The translations under genes were made by a program, and so were the position numbers. The notes beneath the pieces are model-generated. The model was not told the DNA's origin, did no database searches, and saw nothing but the letters and a program-made list of their open reading frames with translations. This document shows positions 11,601-22,739 of a stretch of DNA of 64,000 nucleotides, piece after piece. Where the stretch lies: the NCBI GenBank assembly GCA_964016885.1, contig OZ024740.1:294542597-294606596 (forward strand), read 5' to 3'. Position 1 is the first letter of the stretch, and each line of letters starts with the position of its first letter. Origin of the DNA: Eledone cirrhosa. Lineage: Eukaryota; Mollusca; Cephalopoda; Octopoda; Eledonidae.

Positions 11601-11706
11601 ATAGGAAAAAGTTTAACCCCGACGGCAGAGCTCAAGCCGTTTCGACGGCTATTTATAGCCGTCGAAACGGCTTGAGCTCTGCCGTCGGGGTTAAACTTTT
11701 TCCTAT
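11601..11706. repeat. Perfect 106-bp palindrome (52-bp arms, 2-nt loop)
   Basis: 11601-11652 is the exact reverse complement of 11655-11706, checked base by base; only 'tt' at 11653-11654 is unpaired. The arms are GC-rich compared with their surroundings ('ccccgacggcagagctc') and a (TA)n tract lies on the left. Non-coding, although a frame runs through it. Confidence 0.95.
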
Positions 11707-11782
11707 TACCCACTCTACTACCCTAAGTATTGAGTACTCTGGTGCGTCATGGTCAATCTGGTTCCTTACACACCTCCTTCGT

Positions 11783-11816
<34 letters not shown>

Positions 11817-11916
11817 AATAATGAATCAAAACGTCTTTTTCATTTGGTTTATACACACGCACGTGTGTGTGTGTATATATATATATTTATATATATATAT
11901 AAATATATATATATAT

Positions 11917-12067
11917 TTCGTTTCTGAATTTGTTTAGCAAGATTCTTTATCTGAAATCGTGTGTTGAAACCGATATTGTTATACTTTGGGAGGGTCATGT
12001 TGCCAATAAAAAACTGGTGCGTGTGTTTCTTATTCGCAACATGACCCTCCCAAAGTATAACAATATA
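11917..12067. repeat. Repeat ending in a 31-bp inverted repeat
   Basis: 11973-12003 is the exact reverse complement of 12036-12066, with 32 nt between them. The left arm is the common interspersed unit; the right arm is that unit reversed, joined to (TA)n. Confidence 0.9.
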
Positions 12068-12990
12068 TATATATACATACACACACATATATATATAACA
12101 CACGTACACACACATATATATATATATATATAAAATGGAAGTCATCAACAACGAATCAAAGAAGAGAGTGTTACAACTGACAAAAGTTGCTATCTAACCC
12201 TAATGCACGTGTCAGCATTGTTAGACTAAGCACTGAAAGTGACTATTGGGTTTCAAAGTTGTTTGTTCCATCCAATATCACTTATACTTTTCACACTCGC
12301 GGCAATGCTACTATTCTGTTGGCTTGCCTCAAAATTTATTAGAGGTAAACTTCAGTGCCCCTTGTTGTGTTTTGTGATAGGTGTGTGTGTCTTCTCACTT
12401 TTTTTTCTTTTATAAATAAGTGCGTGTGTGTTTATGAATGCATTCTATTGAAATATATATATCATGCGTTAAACACCACTGCTGTGTGTTGAATATGTTG
12501 AATGAGGCAAAACACTGTGCCTTATTTCGTCAGTGGATCTGTAACTATATATTCTTTATTCTTTCAGCCATCACAGCTAAACCCATTCTAGAGTTATTAT
12601 CTTCTAAAGTGTTTATACATTTCTCATATTCTTTACAGTTTTGCGACGAACATGGAAAATACTTTTCTTTTATAAAGTACTTCGTCCTCCGTCACTGTTA
12701 AACTAGTTTCTTGGAATAGGCGCTGATAAATCCTATTGTCGATAAATAATATAGCACAGCAGTAATTTGTTGCTTTACTCTCACTAGTGTAAGTTTAACA
12801 TAAGATGGCATTTCAATCTGTCTGTCTATCTCTCTCTCTCTATATATAAATATATCCGTTTTGGCGAAACTGAGTACTCGATACTATAGAGATTAAGACT
12901 TATTTAAGTCCAGTCACTGCCCAGTTACTCTGGATGTTTCGCCTGAATGTTTACAAGGTCTCAGGCAAGCATATAAATATGGTAACGAAA
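12068..12990. other. No gene recognised
   Basis: AT-rich sequence with short TA/CA tracts at 12064-12132 and 12828-12856. No coding region with family similarity and no clear repeat boundary was found. Confidence 0.5.
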
Positions 12991-12997
12991 AGGTTAA

Positions 12998-13226
12998 CCC
13001 TTTCGTTACGATATTTCCAATGAAAGACAAATATATAAAAATAATCAAGAATTTCGAGGAATTTAGTGATATAACTAACTTTTGACATTATTTATCTGGT
13101 GTTGGAAACATAACAAAGGTTCTTGGATAAATTATGATGGTTTTTTAGATAAATATAAACACTTTAAAACAATGTTTCGTATGATAGAACCAGGGACGGT
13201 TTCATTGGGTTTGGTATCAGTAGGGT
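12998..13226. mobile_element. MITE-2 copy
   Basis: TTAA at 12994-12997, then 'ccctttcgttacgatatttc', then the family body in reverse. It ends near 'ggtttggtatcagtagggta'. Immediately left of the TTAA is another terminus in the opposite orientation ('atatggtaacgaaaagg'), so two termini meet at one TTAA. Confidence 0.65.
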
Positions 13227-13387
13227 ACATAAAAATAAAACTATATATATACAAATGTAATATAATATATATACAAAATAGATGCATAAACGAACGTTTT
13301 TTATGTAATGTTTTACAGCTGAATGCCCTTCCTGGTGCCAATACTGTACAAACTAAAAACCGGGACATACAGACACATACATGTGTG

Positions 13388-13388
13388 G

Positions 13389-13429
<41 letters not shown>

Positions 13430-13432
13430 TAT
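13388..13432. repeat. (TA)n microsatellite
   Basis: TA-dinucleotide tract. Confidence 0.9.
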
Positions 13433-13535
13433 ACACTTGCATACCTACATAATAAATAAATATAAATATTTAATATAAAAAAGAATAAAATTGAACACAG
13501 TCGTCTATTCAACATAACACGACTGTGTTCAAGTT

Positions 13536-14552
13536 TACTACATATTTTTGTTAATATTTATATTTCTTTTATAGAACAAACGAAAAGCTATTATACACAC
13601 ATATGTCTGTGTGTGTAGACATTATATATGTATTTATATAATTGTCTTGTACAGAGACATTGGAGGTTGAGATTCCGGGGATGGATTCTGTCTGAGATTA
13701 TGTTTCTCTCCGTATTTCTAATGCTAACATAGTTGTTTTATTACAAAACAAATATAACAAAGAAGAAATAAGATAAAAACTCTGACATTCATCCACTTCC
13801 CAAGAAGAGATGGTTCCAACCGTAATTCAAAAGTAGATTTACCAAGTTTAGCTCAACTTCTGTACACCTAATTCCACATGAATTTATTAACTGATGAATT
13901 TATTTATATTTTCAATAGAAATATCACATCACGAGATGATTTTTAGAAGAAACAGGAATAATTTGGAGTTAATGTTTTTTTCCGTGGACATTAGTTAGTT
14001 ATAGACCGACAAATGATTTATCAAACATTTGTATTGTAAGGGAAAATAATATTAATCAACGGCTAATATTGTTTTTCTTTCTTCTCACCATATATTTTAT
14101 TCTGCTAGAGTTGTTTAATGTTCCGTGTATAAACATGCTGACATCCATTTAGTAATGTTTATTATGAAGATGGGATGTATCTTCTGAAGTTATAGTATAT
14201 TATATTTTACAAATAGATTGTCAGAAGAATCTGACCTGGTAGATGATAGAACCTGAAGAAAATGGAATTCAAAGCACATTGTTTGTAATTAAAAGATCAC
14301 CATGGGACATGCAACATAAATACAAAACTTCAGATTTATAATGGGAGAAGAAACGAAAAAAAATGAGATTTCATGACGTTCATGCCTTTCTCAAAAGATA
14401 TGAGAGTCGTAAGTGATGTGGAACGAGTAAAGAAATGTAATTGACAGTTTACATCCACTGTACAGCGTTCACCACTTTTAAACATATAATAATACAAATA
14501 ATATAATAATACAAAAATCAATAAGAAATTATTTTAAAAAAAGGTACATTAC
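13536..14552 (-). other. PSKH1 intron 3' of exon 1; no further exon recognised
   Basis: No reading frame here, or elsewhere in 1-14550, resembles the C-terminal part of the kinase domain. The stretch is AT-rich without an assignable repeat. A 14-bp hairpin stem (ttgaacacagtcgt / acgactgtgttcaa) sits at about 13493-13533. Confidence 0.5.
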
Positions 14553-15473
14553 CTCTCTAGCATAGTTATACTTTGCTTTCAGAATTAACCGAAAAAGCCT
14601 GGTTTTATTATCTTCCTCAAAGGGCATCTCTCCACTGAGTAAGATGAAAGTGATAACCCCAACTGCCCAAAGGTCTACCTGAGAAGTATACGGCTTACGA
14701 GCCAAAATTTCAGGTGCGATGTATTCCGGAGTTCCACAAGCCGTATTCATCCAATTATCAGGACCTTTACGCGTTGCGGATAGCCCAAAGTCTGTAATCA
14801 TGATTTTGGAATCGTTTCCAGGATGATAATAAAGCAAGTTCTCCGGTTTAAGGTCCCTGTGGGTTATTCCAAGACTGTGCAAATAACGCACCCCTTCAAA
14901 AACCATCTTTAAAACAGTTATAGCATCTACTTCGGAAAAATATCCTTTTCCGATAATTCTATCCAACAGGTCTCCGCCCGTAGCCAGTTCCATTACCATA
15001 TAAACTTTCTGCTTGCATTCGAAAACTTCAACAAGTTGTATTATATTAGGATGTTTAACTCGGCGTAAAACATTAAGTTCTGACTCAAATACTTCCCGTC
15101 CTTCTGTCCGATTAATCATTTTGATAGCATAGGGCTGTTTTGTAATTTTATGTTCAACACGAACAATTTTACTGAAGCTCCCTCTGCCAATAAGTGCTTT
15201 TATATCATATTTAGCGGTCACTCGATTGTCGAAAGTGGCCATATATTTCTCCACTCTTTTATTATGTCGAGGTGTGTCTTGGATATTGTTGCCGGATTGT
15301 TGTTGCTGAGAATGTTGCCACTGTTGGTTTCCACATTTCTTTTCTTTAGGTTTATGGTGGTTTGTAGAGTTCGGATTGTTTTTGTAAATATTCTGTGGGC
15401 CATGGTACACAAGATTAAGATATCGTTGACTTGGTGGAGATTCCGGCACCAGTTTGGTGTTTAAACAGCCCAT
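14553..15473 (-). CDS. PSKH1: PSKH1-type serine/threonine kinase, first coding exon
   Basis: 307 codons from an ATG in good context (ggcaATGggc) to a GT donor (GAGgtaatg). Residues 2-3 are Gly-Cys, the expected N-myristoylation/palmitoylation site; PSKH1 is known as an acylated kinase of Golgi and other membranes. A Gln/Asn/Pro/Lys-rich linker (about 20-75) precedes a CaMK-like kinase domain: VTAKYDIKALIGRGSFS with the Gly-loop at 96-101, AIK lysine K118, HRDLKPEN at 205-212, DFG at 228-230 and APE at 253-255. All catalytic residues are intact. The exon ends after KYNYARE, by recollection the position of the vertebrate PSKH1 exon junction, so about 110 C-terminal residues (rest of the C-lobe and a Ser/Arg-rich tail) must lie on exon(s) left of the window or unrecognised. 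Reading through the donor gives only 7 more residues, so intron retention would truncate the kinase. Partial gene; assignment strong. Confidence 0.93.
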
Positions 15474-17176
15474 TGCCGGTGGAAAATATCACCAGCTGAG
15501 TCTTTCATCCCCTTCCAACATAGCAAGGGATCCAAGTAATACATCGAAACACCTAACAGTTTGGATTCGTTTTTAGGGGTTTATTTCGCTACGGAGCCGC
15601 GCAGTAAAACTACCTTAGTTATAAGAATAGACCTAACAACTACTCTAATTCCGTCTTCAAAGAAGATAGTGCGCTGATATATAGCCTAATGTAGACCAAA
15701 CAACTATTAATTTAGCTTCGATTAAATAATATGTGATAATATTGTAAATAATAAATCCATTCTTTTAGAAAGTGAACATTTTTTTCTTCGAAATGTTATC
15801 TGACATATTAAAGAAGATGATTAGCGAATATTATGACATTTATGTTAGGGCGTAGTAATATAGCAACTTTGGAATACAGAAGAAATCGTGCGCGAAAGTT
15901 TGAAAACTATATTAAACGGGAAAAGAAATTACTGAAGATCCTCTGTAATTATATAAATTATATAAGTTATTAGACAATAAAGAGAATAGAAACAACACTC
16001 CATAATTGTTTCACGTGAAATCTTGCACTATGTTTTTTATAAGTTTTTCTTTCCCATATTTCTAGTGGAATCGACAGAGTTTGACCTAATTTCGTCTTAT
16101 TACCATTTCTAATGTCGACGGTACTAAAGTAATATAGGGGTTAACAATGAGAAGAACAAGAAGAATTGTATGATTTCATTGGTTGTTTCGAAAACATATG
16201 TCTAAAGTGACAACAAGTAGTATGCTTGGAATGTGATGCTAACACTCCTCTTCCTAACTTGTCTTAGAAGTAGCTTTCCAACCATTGTTTATTCAAGAAA
16301 TGACTATTATCTTGCTTCTTTCTATTCTACACACTAACTGTATTGATGAGTAACTAGTTATAAAACTTAGTACTTTAAACTGTTTTCTTTTTGGCTTTTT
16401 TTTTTTATTCAATTTGTTTTAGTTTATTTTCTAATTCTTATATTCAAAAGAATTCTGATTAAAGCAATTTCCAATGTATGAATAATAAAGTAATAATCAA
16501 ACAGTCTGAAAAATATATAATTTAGTTCAGAGACTGGAACAGAATTTTCTAGCAACTTATGTTTTCATTAAAAAAATCATGAGTTAAATTGAACATCTGT
16601 TAAGTGCTTTTAATTCCAACTTTTCCATTTAAAACACATTTCTGTTGTTTTTTTACTTTTATATTTTTCTCTTCGTGTGTTAGCTGATGTAGAATGTGTA
16701 CCATTTTTCAATTCTCAGTGAAAACCATTTCATTTATATTGCTAACCTCCCATTTTTCTGTCTTATCTTTATATGTCTGTGATGCTCTATATTTTTTCTT
16801 TCTACAATTTATAGAATAAAATTTCAATGCACTTAGTTTGTAAAGTCTTGAATTAAAAGAACTGAAGAATTAATCTATCCAAGGGTTTGACCTCACTCAA
16901 TATTGCAGAAAAATAAGATTATAAATCCCTTGACTGGTTTAACACTAGAAAGAGTCCCAAATCAGAAAATAGATTTACTTTAAAAGTTTTCTATTCAATT
17001 GTTCTTGTTTTTGTTGTGGTAGTTTTACTTTTGAGTCAATTCTATATCAACTTATAAAGTTGTTGTTTTTAAGTTGGAAAATTTTTGTGATTTTTATAGT
17101 ATCAAGCTCCAACCAACTCCTTGGGGTGTGAGTGCTAATATATCTTTAATTAGTTTCCCAAATGAAGTATTTCTAC
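15474..17176. other. Upstream region of PSKH1; no other gene
   Basis: The first 150 bases hold the likely 5' UTR and some CpGs ('cgctacggagccgcgcag' near 15587). No unambiguous core promoter motif can be named. The rest is AT-rich, without coding similarity or a recognised repeat. Confidence 0.4.
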
Positions 17177-17180
17177 TTAA

Positions 17181-17412
17181 CCCTTTTGATACCAACCTCT
17201 CCCAAATTGCCTCTCAAATAAAACCACCCATTTCAAAAAGTTTCTACTTCATTTGAAACTTTTCAGCATATTTTGATACAAGAACGTTTTGTTAAATACA
17301 AATACTATGTTAATATTGAAATAACTAATAATTTTAGTAAACCTCTCCAAATTCTTCATGAATTAATTCAAGTACATTATATTTCATTAGAAATATGGAA
17401 ACGAAAGGGTTG
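17181..17412. mobile_element. MITE-2 copy
   Basis: TTAA at 17177-17180, then 'cccttttgatacc'. The right end 'gaaatatggaaacgaaaggg' is followed by TTGT, a decayed TTAA. Internal 'gttaatattgaaataactaa' and 'ttagtaaacctctccaaatt' match the family. A frame crossing it is not a gene. Confidence 0.75.
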
Positions 17413-17912
17413 TATGCCCAAAGGCTCAGCACTGAACCTGCAACATCTTATATGTACTTATATGCCAACAATTATTCCCACCAGATCTTGGCACTTTATA
17501 ATGTATAGTATTATTTCCAGTGATTCAGTTGGGAGTATACTTGGCAATGATCCATTCCCAACTCTTTGTAGTGCACTGTTCCACTTAGAATTTCACATAG
17601 TTTCATAGACAGATTCTAATCCCATGCAATGATGAGGAACCCTCAATATCTATTTTTAGACAATAACCCCTGAACCATTTGATGCTTGCTCACAGATTTA
17701 CAACAGTTATATTTAATCTTAGAGGAAACTAGTTATCAAAATGTTTACTTTTCTTTCTGTATCTTTGCTCTATGTTTTGTCTTATAAATGCTGTTCTTCA
17801 CATCAAGTCCTGATTTATCTCTAGCCTCTGTATAATTTCAATTTATATCTTCAGCTTTTATCCCACTCCACCCACTTTTGAGACTAGCTTTTTGCCTTTC
17901 ATTATTTTGCTG

Positions 17913-18009
17913 TAGTTTGCCTTTCATCCTTACGGGGTCGATAAAATAAAGTACCAGTAATGCACTGAGTAATTTGCTGGCCTTGTGCCTAAAATAGAAA
18001 CAATTATTT
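17913..18009 (+). mobile_element. SINE-B 3' part
   Basis: 'tgcctttcatccttacgggg', 'cgataaaataaagtaccag' and 'ggccttgtgcctaaaataga' in the orientation opposite to the 2282 copy. The tRNA-like head is missing. Confidence 0.7.
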
Positions 18010-18059
18010 TGCTGTAGTTATTGATGACATTGATATTTGTTTTATAATAAATTATGATC

Positions 18060-18270
18060 TAGTATACATACCATCATCATCATTTTTGTGTGCTGGTTGC
18101 ATAGTTTGCCATGACTCTCCTTCTCCGTCCATCTTGATCGTCCATTGCTCATAGCAGGTCCTCCAGACTGTTCTATGAGGTTTGCCTACATTGGAGTGCC
18201 CATGCTTTGATGTCCATAACAACACATCCCTGACAATTTCTTTCTGTTGTCCAGCAGTGTCCCACAAATC
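18060..18270 (-). mobile_element. LINE-E C-terminal fragment
   Basis: Minus-strand frame reads RDVLLWTSKHGHSNVGKPHRT and a trailing MDGEGESWQTM before a (gat)n end. This pattern (W.P.HG...VGRP..T...W) is typical of LINE reverse transcriptase C-termini. Short and degenerate. Confidence 0.55.
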
Positions 18271-18534
18271 TAGTTCATCTCTCTTGGATGGTTTGATAGA
18301 TTGCAGATAGATGGTTGTAAAGTTGCTTTTTTTGTAAGGTACTTTTACCAGGATATGTTTAAAGCTGCTCTGAACATTTTTGTATACGTTCTATGAAGTT
18401 TCCTCTCGAGTTACTTAGTGAGTGTCCATGTAGTACACTAAAACAGCATGACTGATTCAATGTCACTTCTGGATCATATTTACACTTATGAGATTTACAA
18501 ACTATATGCTTTCCTTTAGTTTAACCCTTTTTGT

Positions 18535-18747
18535 ACCATATTTCTACTGCCTTATGATGATGTGCAGATCATTTTTTTAATAATCAACAATTTGGAGGAA
18601 TTTCTTTAGCTGATGTTTAGAATTTGGCTTAACAAAAGTTCTTACATAAAATTATGATAGGTTTTCAGATAAATATAAAAATTTTAAGACAAACAGCTTA
18701 GATTAGTAGAACTAGGGCCAGATTCAGGTAGATTGGTATCAAAAGGG
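18535..18747. mobile_element. MITE-2 copy with intact TTAA on both sides
   Basis: TTAA at 18531-18534 and 18748-18751. Termini 'ccctttttgtacc' and 'ggtatcaaaaggg' are imperfect inverted repeats. 213 bp, too short to code. TTAA flanks and CCC-starting termini suggest a piggyBac-type non-autonomous element. Confidence 0.75.
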
Positions 18748-18835
18748 TTAAAATGTAAAATTATTAGACTGACAACTAATGGTTTTAGGTCTTTTATTTT
18801 ACTTTACATATCAAATTTAATATTTACATATATGT

Positions 18836-19211
18836 GTATCTATATCTATATACTATATGAAAAGCAAGTTTGTTTGTTGACTAGGATTTACGCAAACTCC
18901 TGAATACTTTGTTAATAATTAAAGTATTGATTTGAACCGCTCTCTCAAGATCTACATCACCATCTCTTTCGTTTTTTCTTTCAATATATCATTTAATTTT
19001 AATCAATTTTTTCGATATTTTTACATTTTTTTTCAATAAAATTAGTAAAATGTAAGGGAGCCTACTCTTACATTATTTAAGATTGATTACAAAATTTGCT
19101 AATAACTGTTATATACACATTGATTCATACATGTGTGTATATACATATATATTTATACATGTGTGTATACATATATATATTTATACATGTATATATTTAA
19201 TTTTGTAAATT
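18836..19211. other. AT-rich left flank of the minisatellite
   Basis: Begins 'tctatatctatatactatat' and 'gaaaagcaagtttgtttgt', which resembles the left end of some Helitrons, but no matching right terminus was found. 19080-19200 ('taataactgttatatacaca', 'atacatgtgtgtata') is repeated at 20222-20300, next to the reversed array. Confidence 0.35.
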
Positions 19212-20117
19212 CTCAGGGAGATCCAGCATATGTACACTTAAGTGTAATTCTCAGGGAGATTCAGCATCATCATCATCATCTTCGTTTAACGTCCATTTTC
19301 CACGCTAGCATGGGTTCAGGGAGATTCAGCATATGTACACTTAAGTGTAATTCTCAGGGAAATTCAGCATGTGTACACTTAAATGTAATTCTCAGGGAGA
19401 CTCAGCATGTGTACACTTAAATGTAATTCTCAGGGAGATTCAGCATCATCATCATCATCTTCGTTTAACGTCCATTTTCCACGCTAGCATGGGTTCAGGG
19501 AGATTCAGCATATGTACACTTAAGTGTAATTCTCAGGGAGATTCAGCATGTGTACACTTAAATGTAATTCTCAGGGAGATTCAGCATGTGTACACTTAAA
19601 TGTAATTCTCAGGGAGATTCAGCATGTGTACACTTAAATGTAATTCTCAGGGAGATTCAGCATGTGTACCCTTACATGTAATTCTCAGGGAGATTCAGCA
19701 TGTGTACCCTTACATGTAATTCTCAGGGAGATTCAGCATGTGTACACTTAAATGTAATTCTCAGGGAGATTCAGCATGTGTACACTTAAATGTAATTCTC
19801 AGGGAGATTCAGCATGTGTACACTTAAATGTAATTCTCAGGGAGATTCAGCATGTGTACCCTTACATGTAATTCTCAGGGAGATTCAGCATGTGTACACT
19901 TAAATGTAATTCTCAGGGAGATTCAGCATGTGTACCCTTACATGTAATTCTCAGGGAGATTCAGCATGTGTACACTTAAATGTAATTCTCAGGGAGATTC
20001 AGCATGTGTACCCTTACATGTAATTCTCAGGGAGATTCAGCATGTGTACACTTAAATGTAATTCTCAGGGACATTCAGCATGTGTACCCTTACATGTAAT
20101 TCTCAGGGACATTCAGC
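19212..20117 (+). repeat. 38-bp minisatellite array, forward orientation
   Basis: Unit 'ttctcagggagattcagcat' + 'gtgtacacttaaatgtaa'. From 19530 to 20100 sixteen consecutive unit starts fall exactly 38 nt apart; in all about 23 occurrences of 'cagggagattcag'-like sequence. Two subtypes alternate in the distal half (acacttaaat and acccttacat). At 19265-19317 and 19445-19497 the array contains an identical piece of SINE/LINE tail ('catcatcatcatc', 'cacgctagcatgggtt'), so a roughly 178-bp block was itself duplicated. Confidence 0.95.
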
Positions 20118-20297
20118 AAGACACATTGTTTGACAAGGCTGAATATTTCACACAAAGACATAACCAAAAAAGGACATGAATGAACAACATATAGGAGGGG
20201 AATTATACATTTTTAATGATTAATTTACACTATTTGCCAGTAACTGTTATATACATATATTGATTAATACATGTGTGTATTCACATATATATTTATA

Positions 20298-20705
20298 CAC
20301 TGAGAATTACATTTAAGCATACATATGCTGAATCTCCCTGAGAATTACATTTAAGTGTACACATGCTGAATCTCCCTGAGAATTACATTTAAGTGTACAC
20401 ATGCTGAATCTCCCTGAGTATTACATTTAAGTGTACACATGCTGAATCTCCCTGAGAATTACATTTAAGTGTACACATGCTGAATCTCCCTGAGTATTAC
20501 ATTTAAGCGTACATATGCTGAATCTCCCTGAGAATTACATTTAAGTGTACACATGCTGAATCTCCCTGAGAATTACATTTAAGTGTACACATGCTGAATC
20601 TCCCTGAGAATTACATTTAAGTGTACACATGCTGAATCTCTCTGAGAATTACATTTATGTGTACATATGGTGAATCTCCCTGAGAATTACATTTAAGCGT
20701 ACACA
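20298..20705 (-). repeat. Same 38-bp minisatellite, reversed orientation
   Basis: About 10-11 units of 'gagaattacatttaagtgta' + 'cacatgctgaatctccct', the reverse complement of the unit at 19212-20117. The two arrays face each other across about 180 bp. Confidence 0.95.
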
Positions 20706-20899
20706 AGCTATCAATTTTCATATGAAGTATATTTAAATGTGTGACGCCTGAACGATTATCCTCCACCTCTAACTAACTTACACTCCACCTCTGGGTCCTG
20801 AACGACAGGATTGAGAATACATGGCCCCAAAGGATGGTAAGGGAGACTCACTGGAACAGCCAGTGAAACTTAATTTTTCATTGTTACATTTTTGAGGTC

Positions 20900-21690
20900 T
20901 TTAATCCTTTTGAAACCAACCAGCGTGAAACCACCTCTGGTGCCATGATACAATACTACTCATTTTAAAATGTTTATATTTATCTAAAAAAAAACTTCTG
21001 TTATAATTTTATGCAAGAATCATGTTCCAGGCAGAAACTTAACAATGAGAAAGTTTGTTATATTATTAGAGCTTTCCAAATTGTTGATTATTTTCAAAAT
21101 GATTTTGAAAATCAAATGCCATATCTTTTATTTAAAATATGGGAAGGAGAGGGTTAATTTTGTGGATTGACTGCAATAAATATGATTGAAAGTGATTCAG
21201 CAATGACTGTCACAGCTATTGTTTCAGGGAGTTTATTTATGATTACCTTTTTTAAAGGCAGTAGGTTGTGATTTGAGGAAGATTTGACTGATATTTCTAG
21301 ATATCGAATCTATGAAATTTTGATATCAAATATTTTGAGAACAATACCTTAATGCTGGATGAGCAGCCAGTTATGGCTGGTTTGAACAGAAAGAGGTGAG
21401 AGAATTCTGGTCAGATATGGCCGGTTTAAATGCTAAAGGGTTAAAGTCAAAACAAATAGGGAGGAAAGCCACATCAACCCTTTTGATGCCAAACCTCTGA
21501 AACCACCCTTAGTTCTATGATGCAAAACTGTTTGTGTTAAATTGTTTATACTTATCTGAAATCCTTCCATAATAATTTTATGTAAGAACTTTTGTTATGT
21601 TCCAAACACCTGATAAATAATGAAAAAGTGAGACATTCTAACCACGTCTGATGCAGAGAAGTCGTGGCTATATCTAGAATGGCTCCCCAA
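20900..21690. mobile_element. MITE cluster: MITE-2, MITE-1, MITE-2
   Basis: 20900-21155 is MITE-2, with the right end 'atatgggaaggagagggttaa'. 21255-21445 is MITE-1, ending 'taaatgctaaagggttaa'. 21477-21690 is a 3'-truncated MITE-2 starting 'caacccttttgatgcc'. Confidence 0.65.
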
Positions 21691-22710
21691 TCTTTGAGTT
21701 AAATACCCTATCGAACTAGCTGGTGAACAATGCAGTTCCCAATATATTTAAAGACAGGTCACACCTGATATACCTTTTATCATAGATCTGCTTGATCAGG
21801 TTTGCCCTTGGTCTAAACTATGACAACAACTTGAAATTAACTTAATTATATTTAAAATGAATATTTCCTATAAGATAGCAGCCAAGTAGATATGAGGATA
21901 TGCTAATGTAAATATATACTACAAAAATAAAATCATGTAAATTGGACAAAAGGTGGAAGAACTCAGGTGAGTTAACAGCCATTTAATGGCATGTAAAAAT
22001 CCAGGAAGACAGAGCTCATTAGCCTTAGTTAGCAATCTGTCTTAGAGAAGGATCACTCTGATTTCAATGCTAGGGTACACGGGACTCCTTAGTTACCATG
22101 ATAACAACTTTTCAAGTGACCAACAGCATCATACTTGTGATGAAGGTGGATGAGCTTCCAAGTAATTCAGGACCCACTGACATCACTTTTTTCCTGACAA
22201 GAATTATGGACCATAGAGCATTGGTGGTATTGTCCATGATTTCCAACCCTCAGTAACGAGGGTGGGAAAAGATCAGACCAAAAATTGAACAATGATTAAT
22301 GTAATAAACATTAAGAAAGAAATCATAGCTGATGTATTTATGAGGGGGTGGGTGATGAACATTTCTGGTTTTAGATAAAAGAAAATACAGGAAGATCAAT
22401 TAATTATGATTTTGTTCAACATATTCCCCTCTCAGATTCACACACTTATTGCAGTGGTCCTTCAGTTTTTCTAAGCTCTGTAAAAAGAACTTGGAAAGTT
22501 GGGTCTCCAATACCCTTTCACGATACACTTAAAGCTAGGAACTTTTCACTGCCCCTGCCTACATTGATGTGAAACCAAAATTATTATGTCAAGACTATCA
22601 GAATGATTAGTGATCAGAATGAAAAAATATTAATAAATGTTTAATTTTTCTAATTAATATTCACACTAGAAAAATCCTCCCCTCCCCCCTCCCCTTAGTA
22701 CTAGTGTTGC
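21691..22710. other. No gene recognised
   Basis: About 1 kb of unique-looking AT-rich sequence without long frames or clear repeat signatures. Confidence 0.5.
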
Positions 22711-22739
22711 AAAGTTAAAAGTAAAAGTGATGAGAGATC

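Noticed and set aside
17273..17608. 111-codon frame on the plus strand
   Set aside because: Its first half is MITE-2 sequence, and no protein motif or codon bias supports it.
19212..20117. CRISPR-like array
   Set aside because: Units are contiguous 38-mers without unique spacers, in animal DNA: a minisatellite.
18836..20870. Complete Helitron containing the minisatellite
   Set aside because: The left end is suggestive, but no CTRR-type terminus with a hairpin was found at the right.
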